Shown here piece by piece: positions 1-5,126 of a DNA stretch of 5,908 nt. A program made the translations under genes and the position numbers. Each line of letters opens with the position of its first letter. Within the stretch, counting starts at the first letter, position 1. The stretch spans positions 6,971-12,878 of the forward strand of contig DJWN01000109.1 in assembly GCA_002440975.1 (NCBI GenBank), written 5' to 3'. The DNA comes from Bacteroidales bacterium UBA6229. Lineage in GTDB: Bacteria > Bacteroidota > Bacteroidia > Bacteroidales > F082. The notes beneath the pieces were generated by a model that saw only the letters and a program-made list of their open reading frames with translations, ran no database searches and was not told the DNA's origin.

Positions 1-2462
1 GTTTTGATGAAACCGTTTATATGCTGCAACTCCCAACCGACCGGCAGGGGCTCATCGATTCAGCTTTTATGGTGTTGGAAGACTGGGCACATCAGGTTAG
101 TTTCGAGCCCGAAGAAATAGACAAGGAAAGAGGCGTAATTCGCGAAGAATGGCGCATGGGGCTGGGTGCCGATGACCGCATGAGAAAAGAATACTTTCCG
201 GTCATTTTTAAAGATTCCCGCTATGCCGACCGCATTCCCATCGGACTAATTGATATCATCAACAATGCCCCTTACGAACGCTTGACAACTTTTTATAAAG
301 ATTGGTACAGACCTAATCTTCAGGCTGTTATTGTGGTCGGAGATATTGATATCCAAATGGTCGAAGAAAAAATTATCAGTCATTTTGCACATATCAAAAA
401 CCCCATAAATCAAAAAGAAAGAAAAATCTTTGAAGTACAGGGCAATAAAGAACCACTGATAGCGATTGCCACAGATCCCGAAGCAACCGAAAATATGGTT
501 CAAATGTTCTACAAACATCCCAAACAGGAAACCAAAACCATTGGAGATTACAGGGAACAACTTATTCAACAACTTTACAGCAGCTTAATAATCAATCGCT
601 TAAATGAGCTAAGACAAAAACCTGCTACGCCTTTCATTTTTGCTTACACCTATTATGGTGGTTTTATGGGCAGGGCTATGGATGCCTATGCATCATTTGC
701 CTATGCAAAGGAAAACAGGATTGAAGAAACCATCGAAACCCTTGTGAAAGAAAATGAAAGAGTGAAACGCTTTGGCTTTACAAGCACAGAGCTGGATCGC
801 CAGAAAAAAGAGCTGCTCAAAAGGATAGAAAACCAACTCAAAGAAAAAGACAAAACACCTTCGTCAAACTTTGTTAGTGCATACACCGGCCATTTCCTTG
901 AAAACAGTCCGATACCGGGCGTCGAAAATCAATGGTTAATTGCGCAAGAGCTGATCCCAAATATCAGCCTGGCCGAAATAAACAGCAAAGCCGAACAATG
1001 GGTCACCAACGAAAACTTTGTGGTTGTTGTTACTGCCCCCGAAAAAGAAGACCTTGTCATTCCTGATGAAGCCGGTATCCTGGCAACTATCAGCGAAGCC
1101 AAAGAAGCCGAGCTTACTGCCTGGGTAGATGAATTTAAGGACGAACCATTGCTTGCTACTTTACCCCCAAAAGGGAAAATTGTGCAAACAGTAAAAGACG
1201 ACAAGCTGGATATCACCACTTTCGAGTTGAGTAATGGAGTAAAAGTGCTTGTGAAACCAACCGATTTCAAAAATGATGAAATCCTGCTTAGTGCCTATGC
1301 CGATGGTGGCACCTCACTTTTTGAGGATGACAAAACCTTTGCTGCCAATAATATATCCAGCATCATTGCTGCCAGCGGAATTGGTAATTTCAGCAAAGCT
1401 GAACTGGACAAAAAACTCAGTGGCCTTAATGTCAGCCTCCGGCTTTCGATCAACGATATCTCACAGGGTTTTTCAGGAAATTCAAGCCCGGGCGATTTTG
1501 AAACACTACTTCAATTGATACAGCTTCACTTTAATCCTGCACGGGAAGATGCAGAAGCATTTGAGGCCTATGTTTCGCAGATGGAGAACCAGTTTAAGTT
1601 TATGCGATCGAACCCTCAGATGGTTTTTTATGATACCTTATACAAAATGGCAACCTCAAACAGCCCGCGCTTTACGATGATTCCAACTGACGCACAACTC
1701 AAATCACTGAACGCCACAGAGATATATAGCATGTATAATCAAATGTTCGAATCCGCTAAAGGATTTACATTTGTTTTTGTTGGCAACCTGAGTCCGGATA
1801 CGCTCCAACCCTATCTCGAAAAATACCTCGCCAGCCTTCCGGCCAGTAAACCAGCAATGCAATGGATAGATCGCAGCCCTAAATTCCCAGAAGGGATAAC
1901 CGATGCCGAAGTTTATGCCGGTGCCGAACATAAGAGCATGGTAGCCATTATGATGAAGTCGCCTTTTGAATGGTCGGCCGAAAACAGGTTTAAGCTGGCG
2001 ATGATGATGAAGGTTCTCAACATCAAACTCCGCGAAAACCTGCGCGAAGATCAGGGTGGTGTGTATGGAGTGAGTTTGCGTCAGAGCAACAGCCAATTCC
2101 CCAAACCAGAATACAGCATCAATATCAACTGGGGTACCAATCCCGAAATGGTTGACACACTTACCAATGCTGTGTTTTATGAAATGAATCGGCTGATAAG
2201 TGAAGGTCCAAAATCAGAAGACCTGCTCAAAGTAAAAGAAACTTCAATCAGAGAACGTGAGACCAATGAAAAGCAAAACCGCTTCTGGCTAAGTAACGTC
2301 AGTTTTGCCGATCAAAATAAGATCCCCCTCCAGACCCTCAGCGAGTTTAACGAAAGCGTACAAGCCCTGAAAGCAGAAGACATTCAAAAAGCCGCTGCAG
2401 ATTTTCTCAAAACAGATCACTACCTGAGGCTGGTACTTAAACCAGAGGCAATGAAGGAATAA
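1..2462 (+). CDS. M16 family zinc metallopeptidase, two-half form (5' partial)
   Basis: This is the C-terminal ~819 residues of an insulinase/pitrilysin-type peptidase. The reading frame is open from base 3, and the six residues before the Met at 21 (FDETVY) match the family's 'NAYTxxDxTVY' strand, so that Met is internal and the true start lies upstream. Numbering from it, ERGVIREE at 36-43 carries the conserved Glu36 and the third zinc ligand Glu43. The HxxEH motif should lie about 75 residues earlier, outside the window. A middle M16_C-like domain follows (YERLTTFYKDWYRPNLQAVIVVGD, about 85-108), then an acidic linker (about 349-388). The second M16 half starts near 395 and lacks a zinc motif. 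It ends with the Arg675/Tyr682 pair (R-x6-Y) that contacts substrate in this family. Total size would be about 940 residues, usual for two-half members in Bacteroidota. These normally act in the periplasm or outer envelope on peptides, but the export signal is not visible here. Substrate unknown. Confidence 0.95.
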   Translation, partial: FDETVYMLQLPTDRQGLIDSAFMVLEDWAHQVSFEPEEIDKERGVIREEWRMGLGADDRMRKEYFPVIFKDSRYADRIPIGLIDIINNAPYERLTTFYKDWYRPNLQAVIVVGDIDIQMVEEKIISHFAHIKNPINQKERKIFEVQGNKEPLIAIATDPEATENMVQMFYKHPKQETKTIGDYREQLIQQLYSSLIINRLNELRQKPATPFIFAYTYYGGFMGRAMDAYASFAYAKENRIEETIETLVKENERVKRFGFTSTELDRQKKELLKRIENQLKEKDKTPSSNFVSAYTGHFLENSPIPGVENQWLIAQELIPNISLAEINSKAEQWVTNENFVVVVTAPEKEDLVIPDEAGILATISEAKEAELTAWVDEFKDEPLLATLPPKGKIVQTVKDDKLDITTFELSNGVKVLVKPTDFKNDEILLSAYADGGTSLFEDDKTFAANNISSIIAASGIGNFSKAELDKKLSGLNVSLRLSINDISQGFSGNSSPGDFETLLQLIQLHFNPAREDAEAFEAYVSQMENQFKFMRSNPQMVFYDTLYKMATSNSPRFTMIPTDAQLKSLNATEIYSMYNQMFESAKGFTFVFVGNLSPDTLQPYLEKYLASLPASKPAMQWIDRSPKFPEGITDAEVYAGAEHKSMVAIMMKSPFEWSAENRFKLAMMMKVLNIKLRENLREDQGGVYGVSLRQSNSQFPKPEYSININWGTNPEMVDTLTNAVFYEMNRLISEGPKSEDLLKVKETSIRERETNEKQNRFWLSNVSFADQNKIPLQTLSEFNESVQALKAEDIQKAAADFLKTDHYLRLVLKPEAMKE

Positions 2463-2465
2463 CAC

Positions 2466-2513
2466 CCCTTATCATGAATAATAAGGGTCGGCTATGAGCA
2501 AAGCCGGCCTTTT
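2466..2513 (+). terminator. Intrinsic terminator after the M16 peptidase gene, with an overlapping alternative hairpin
   Basis: Three bases after the stop codon is a 7-bp perfect stem (2466-2472 with 2481-2487, 8-base loop). Overlapping it is an 8-bp stem with one G-T wobble (2486-2493 with 2502-2509, loop 2494-2501), followed by TTTT at 2510-2513. The second, GC-rich hairpin plus T-run is a normal intrinsic terminator. The two stems share GG at 2486-2487, so they cannot both form fully. This separates the peptidase gene from the acyltransferase gene. Confidence 0.85.
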
Positions 2514-2556
2514 CGTTTGACTTCCAAATCAAAATCTTCACAAAAGTAAAAACCAC

Positions 2557-2564
2557 TATTTTTG
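2557..2564 (+). promoter_or_regulatory. Bacteroidota-type -7 promoter element for the acyltransferase gene
   Basis: TATTTTTG is an exact match to the TAnnTTTG -7 element used by the primary sigma factor of Bacteroidota. No convincing -33 TTTG is present at the usual spacing of about 19-21 bases. It lies 15 bases before the ATG at 2580, implying a very short leader. Its last three bases are the only alternative in-frame start (TTG 2562), which therefore cannot be translated from this promoter. Confidence 0.65.
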
Positions 2565-2579
2565 CGCAAAACAAATCCT

Positions 2580-3140
2580 ATGCGAAGTTTTTCACGCTTC
2601 ATCCTGAGTCTTTTTGGCTGGCATATCAAAGGCAGCATTCCTGCCAACATTCGCAAATGTGTGATCATTGCCGCTCCGCATACCAGCAATATCGACTTTG
2701 TTATTGGCCGGCTGGCCTATTATGTACTTGGGGTTCCGGTAAAATTCCTGATCAAAAAAGAATCCTTCAAAGGACCCATTGGATGGATTTTAAAGAAAAT
2801 GGGTGGAATTCCGGTTGACCGCAGCCGGAGCAATAAACTGGTAGATCAGATTTCCCATTTGTTTTCAACTGCTGATCAGCTCAATGTGGTGATCACTCCC
2901 GAAGGAACACGTAAGCTTGTAAAGACCTGGAAAAAAGGTTATTACTATATTGCCCTCAAAGCCAACATCCCAATTGTGCTGGGTTTTCTGGACTACAAAC
3001 GTAAGGAAACCGGTTTTGGACCACTTCTGTATCCCAGCGGTGATTACGAAAAAGACTTTCAGGAAATCAAAACTTTTTATGAAGACAAGACAGCCCGATT
3101 TCCTGAGAAATTCAATCTAAGCCTAGATCATCAAAGATAA
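2580..3140 (+). CDS. PlsC-like 1-acyl-glycerol-3-phosphate acyltransferase family protein
   Basis: A 186-residue protein of the lysophospholipid acyltransferase (LPLAT) superfamily, which transfers an acyl chain onto a lysophospholipid or related acceptor at the cytoplasmic membrane. Motif I (H-x4-D) is His34-Asp39 in PHTSNID. A second block, GGIPVDR, is at 75-81, and the phosphate-binding block PEGTR is at 107-111 with Glu108. All catalytic-core residues I can check are present. It is shorter than classical PlsC (about 240 residues) and has no long N-terminal TM helix, only a hydrophobic amphipathic start (FSRFILSLFGW). This fits the compact LPLAT subgroup. The start at ATG 2580 is chosen because the upstream TTG lies inside the promoter element. 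No clear Shine-Dalgarno is seen. It is monocistronic by context: a terminator lies before it and a separate promoter after it. The acceptor may be lysophosphatidic acid or another lipid; the sequence does not decide. Confidence 0.9.
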   Translation: MRSFSRFILSLFGWHIKGSIPANIRKCVIIAAPHTSNIDFVIGRLAYYVLGVPVKFLIKKESFKGPIGWILKKMGGIPVDRSRSNKLVDQISHLFSTADQLNVVITPEGTRKLVKTWKKGYYYIALKANIPIVLGFLDYKRKETGFGPLLYPSGDYEKDFQEIKTFYEDKTARFPEKFNLSLDHQR

Positions 3141-3192
3141 ACAGTTCAGGTGTTTTTTATTCAATTATCAGTTTACAATCGCTGAAAAAAAC

Positions 3193-3200
3193 TAACTTTG
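3193..3200 (+). promoter_or_regulatory. Bacteroidota-type -7 promoter element for tRNA-Ser
   Basis: TAACTTTG is an exact TAnnTTTG match, 28 bases before the mature tRNA 5' end. A weak -33 candidate (TTTA, 3172-3175) has a spacer of only 17 bases. The 52 bases between the acyltransferase stop and this box hold a T-run (near 3152-3158) but no hairpin that I would call a terminator, so some read-through from upstream is possible. Confidence 0.65.
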
Positions 3201-3228
3201 CGCACCAAATCCAACCCTGTTCATAACC

Positions 3229-3317
3229 GGAGAGATGGCAGAGTGGTTGAATGCGGCGGTCTCGAAAACCGTTGTTCGCTTTACCGCGAACCGGGGGTTC
3301 GAATCCCCCTCTCTCCG
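3229..3317 (+). tRNA. tRNA-Ser, anticodon CGA (reads UCG)
   Basis: A full class II cloverleaf can be folded by hand. The acceptor stem is 3229-3235 with 3310-3316, discriminator G3317. The D stem is GCA/TGC (3238-3240 with 3252-3254). The anticodon stem is 3256-3260 with 3268-3272, around the loop CTCGAAA with anticodon CGA at 3263-3265. A long variable arm (3274-3279 with 3286-3291, six-base loop) is the hallmark of serine tRNAs. The T arm is GGGGG/CCCCC (3293-3297 with 3305-3309) around TTCGAAT. The G73 discriminator and long variable arm agree with seryl-tRNA synthetase identity, and the acceptor stem and anticodon arm resemble E. coli tRNA-Ser(CGA). CCA is not encoded (the following bases are CAC), so it must be added by nucleotidyltransferase. 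Confidence 0.97.
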
Positions 3318-3318
3318 C

Positions 3319-3443
3319 ACAGTCTTTTTTGAAAGCCCGTGTTAGCGGTGATTAAAACCCGAACCCCAAATCGCAAGCTTGCTTGTGAATTTGGGGTTCG
3401 GGTTTTAATCAAAGCCGGCAGGCTGCTTTCAAAAAAAGGCTGT
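3319..3443 (+). repeat. Long imperfect inverted repeat (about 125 bp) abutting the tRNA-Ser 3' end
   Basis: The core is a perfect 22-bp inverted repeat (3350-3371 with 3389-3410). The spacer between its arms can also pair: CGCAAG 3372-3377 with CTTGTG 3382-3387, one G-T, one bulged A. An outer stem pairs 3319-3336 with 3425-3443, with one wobble and one bulged A in the A-run; within it TTTTTTGAAAGC matches GCTTTCAAAAAA exactly. The two parts are separated by poorly paired stretches of 13 and 14 bases (3337-3349 and 3411-3424). As RNA this would be a very long hairpin, about 46 bp in total, starting two bases after the mature tRNA end. It could be a tRNA 3' trailer or terminator structure (a T-run sits at 3325-3330), a transcription barrier, or a palindromic MITE-like repeat. 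It carries no ORF and I see no clear target-site duplication. Confidence 0.85.
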
Positions 3444-3512
3444 TTGCGACAAGGATAACTAATCCCCTACTAATATACTCTACTTCTATTATTGTAATTC
3501 TCACAAAAATGA

Positions 3513-3544
3513 AACTTAATAATAATCATTAAGTTATTAGTTTG
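3513..3544 (+). promoter_or_regulatory. Possible promoter/operator region of the TPR gene
   Basis: An 8-bp inverted repeat, AACTTAAT (3513-3520) and ATTAAGTT (3528-3535) with a 7-base spacer, lies next to TTAGTTTG (3537-3544), a one-mismatch version of TAnnTTTG. If that is the -7 box, transcription starts about 3550 and the dyad covers the upstream promoter half, a typical operator position. The surrounding 140 bases are AT-rich, so a chance dyad is quite possible. No better promoter is visible between the tRNA-linked repeat and the gene. Confidence 0.35.
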
Positions 3545-3571
3545 ATTTATGGCCAGTATTTAATACTTTTA

Positions 3572-3585
3572 CTCCAAATTTGGAG
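3572..3585 (+). promoter_or_regulatory. Perfect 14-bp palindrome immediately before the TPR start codon
   Basis: CTCCAAATTTGGAG is a perfect palindrome ending one base before ATG 3587. Its right half contains GGAG, the only Shine-Dalgarno-like sequence nearby, but too close to the ATG for ideal spacing. As DNA it could be a dimeric-repressor site. As RNA it could pair only poorly within one molecule because there is almost no loop, although CTCC could mask GGAG across an AAATTT loop. Confidence 0.4.
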
Positions 3586-3586
3586 A

Positions 3587-4975
3587 ATGTTGAAAAATTT
3601 TGCTTTCTTTATACTACTGTTTCTCAGTTATAGTGCCACTTATGCTAGCACACAGTCTGCTCAAATCGACAGCCTTACGCAGCTCATCGGAAAACAAAAT
3701 GGTCGCGAACGGATAGAAACACTTATACGTCTTTCGGAGATTTACCGAAAAATTTCTGTTGAAAAAAGTATGGAAGCCGATAGCAGTGCCGAAGCTTATG
3801 CCAAACAACAGGGACTGGATAATATGAAAGGGATTATCCTGCTCTCGATGGGAAAAACATCCTCTATTTCAGGTGATTACGAAATGGCACTGGATTATAT
3901 GGAACGAGCAGAAAAAGCCCTGAAATCTACTAAAAACTATACCGAGCTGGCACGCACCTACATCAATATGGGACTTGTATATAAATATCTGGCTGATTAT
4001 GAAGCGTCAATCAGTTATTTTGATCAGGCTCTGGAACTGGCATTCGAGCATGAACTAAAAGATCAGGAAGCTGCAGCTGCTGCTAACAGAGCCACTGTGT
4101 ATTTTGCGACTGGCGATTATCAGCAGGCACTCGAAAGTTATCAGAAAGCCATGAGTGTTTACGAAGAAACCAAGGATTCACTACGCTATGCCAAGATGCT
4201 TATGAATATCGGGCTGGTTTACTGGCAATGGGATAAAAATGATCTCGCCCTCGAAATGCAACTGAAGGCTAAAGAGGTTTTTGAACAAAAAAAAGATCTT
4301 GTGGAGCTTGGCCGGGCCTATAATAATATCGGAAAGATTTATTACCAGCACCTCAACGACACCACCCTCGCCCTGGAATACTATCAAAAATCACTCGAAA
4401 TGCGCGAGAAATTGGGCAACCAGCTTGGGATGGCAATTGTTTTGGCTAATATTGGCAATATCTACCGGGATAAAAATCAGATGGAGAAAGCCTTTGAAAA
4501 CTATACTAAATCAATTAATATCAGCCAGTTCATCGGCTATCGCGAAGGTGTTGCCCTTACCTCCTATTATATGGGTATGGCTTACCAGAAAAATGGCCAG
4601 TATCTGGAGTCAAACCGCATGCTCGACACCACCCGAAATGTCTCAAAATCTCTCGGTTTAACTTCTTATGAGATATTGATAAATGAAGCTAAAATAAATA
4701 ATTACAAAGCTTTAGGCGATTACGAATCCCTGTTCAGAGAGTTCGAATTTTACGATCAAAAACATGCCGAAATGCGAACAGAGCTAACCACTTTAAAATA
4801 CAAACTAAATGCTAACCAGGAGCAAATTGAAGCTATAAATGATGAACTTGAAAAAAAGAATCAGCTGATCAATGATCAAGCCAGCTTATTGTTGATGTAC
4901 AGGCTGCTGCTCCTGCTTGCCCTGCTGGGACTAATCGTAATTGGAATCAGGCATTTTCGTAAAAGTAAAAGCTAA
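3587..4975 (+). CDS. Secreted/membrane-anchored TPR protein with C-terminal coiled coil and TM helix
   Basis: A 462-residue protein. ATG 3587 is chosen because it gives a clean signal peptide (MLKNFAFFILLFLSYSATYA, likely cleavage after Ala20); an upstream in-frame TTG at 3542 would add 15 residues and spoil it. About eight to nine tetratricopeptide repeats with a period near 40 residues fill 44-395. The clearest are 82-115, 121-154, 161-194, 201-234, 241-276 and 281-315, each with the A/G-x3-Y...A-x3-Y/F pattern. A charged coiled coil (about 396-432) leads to one TM helix (about 434-454) and an eight-residue basic tail (RHFRKSKS). The predicted topology is a periplasmic TPR domain with the tail in the cytoplasm. 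In Bacteroidota this architecture normally continues into a histidine kinase or a DNA-binding domain; here the stop comes straight after the TM. It is probably a protein-binding envelope scaffold or a sensor half. Ligand and partner unknown. Confidence 0.92.
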   Translation: MLKNFAFFILLFLSYSATYASTQSAQIDSLTQLIGKQNGRERIETLIRLSEIYRKISVEKSMEADSSAEAYAKQQGLDNMKGIILLSMGKTSSISGDYEMALDYMERAEKALKSTKNYTELARTYINMGLVYKYLADYEASISYFDQALELAFEHELKDQEAAAAANRATVYFATGDYQQALESYQKAMSVYEETKDSLRYAKMLMNIGLVYWQWDKNDLALEMQLKAKEVFEQKKDLVELGRAYNNIGKIYYQHLNDTTLALEYYQKSLEMREKLGNQLGMAIVLANIGNIYRDKNQMEKAFENYTKSINISQFIGYREGVALTSYYMGMAYQKNGQYLESNRMLDTTRNVSKSLGLTSYEILINEAKINNYKALGDYESLFREFEFYDQKHAEMRTELTTLKYKLNANQEQIEAINDELEKKNQLINDQASLLLMYRLLLLLALLGLIVIGIRHFRKSKS

Positions 4976-5003
4976 ATCACTTTCATTGGTTGAATGGATT
5001 ACA

Positions 5004-5067
5004 TTTTCATCCTTCTATCCATGAAAAGTCGAAGTTCTGTCAGCTCCTTTGATTTATTTGCAAATCA
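5004..5067 (+). other. Two small AT-rich dyads between the TPR and antiporter genes
   Basis: TTTTCAT/ATGAAAA (5004-5010 with 5021-5027, 10-base loop) and TGATTT/AAATCA (5050-5055 with 5062-5067, six-base loop containing most of a 10-bp palindrome ATTTGCAAAT). Neither is followed by a T-run, so neither is a convincing terminator for the TPR gene. The second lies about 35 bases before the antiporter promoter box and could be an operator. No other feature is seen in this 151-base gap apart from the promoter at its end. Confidence 0.25.
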
Positions 5068-5102
5068 TTTAATTAGGATGTCCAACTCAAGTAATCTTAA
5101 CT

Positions 5103-5110
5103 TATTTTTG
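5103..5110 (+). promoter_or_regulatory. Bacteroidota-type -7 promoter element for the antiporter gene
   Basis: TATTTTTG matches TAnnTTTG exactly, 16 bases before ATG 5127, nearly the same geometry as the acyltransferase promoter. No good -33 TTTG is present at normal spacing. The short implied leader and the lack of a Shine-Dalgarno are again typical of the phylum. Confidence 0.6.
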
Positions 5111-5126
5111 CCCTAAAATCTCATTT

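Noticed and set aside
21..23. ATG at 21 as the start of the M16 peptidase
   Set aside because: The frame is open to the window edge and the residues before it (FDETVY) are conserved family sequence, so the gene is simply cut by the window.
1273..1518. 81-codon + strand ORF inside the M16 gene
   Set aside because: It lies wholly within a conserved coding region in another frame, and its translation has no recognisable domain.
246..2096. Several minus-strand ORFs over the M16 gene
   Set aside because: Antisense shadows of a conserved gene with no promoter or recognisable product.
2562..2579. TTG at 2562 as start of the acyltransferase
   Set aside because: It overlaps the -7 promoter box, so it would lie upstream of the transcription start; ATG 2580 fits better.
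2492..2689. Minus-strand ORF across the terminator and acyltransferase start
   Set aside because: It crosses a terminator and promoter and is antisense to conserved codons; no domain.
3318..3443. Integrative element attachment site at the tRNA 3' end
   Set aside because: No integrase gene and no direct repeat of the tRNA 3' end longer than eight bases in the window; only the palindromic element is present.
3319..3443. CRISPR repeat or array
   Set aside because: There is a single inverted repeat with no direct repeats and spacers.
3542..3586. TTG start 15 codons upstream for the TPR protein
   Set aside because: It adds residues before a well-formed signal peptide, and the proposed promoter box overlaps it.
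4281..4661. 126-codon + strand ORF inside the TPR gene
   Set aside because: Out-of-frame shadow of the TPR repeats; low-complexity Ser/Thr/Trp-rich translation with no domain.
4994..5022. ATGGAT/ATCCAT stem as a TPR-gene terminator
   Set aside because: Six base pairs with a 17-base loop and no T-run.
4976..5102. Degraded kinase or regulator domain after the TPR stop
   Set aside because: The gap is only about 125 bases, AT-rich, and I could see no conserved kinase or HTH motif in it.
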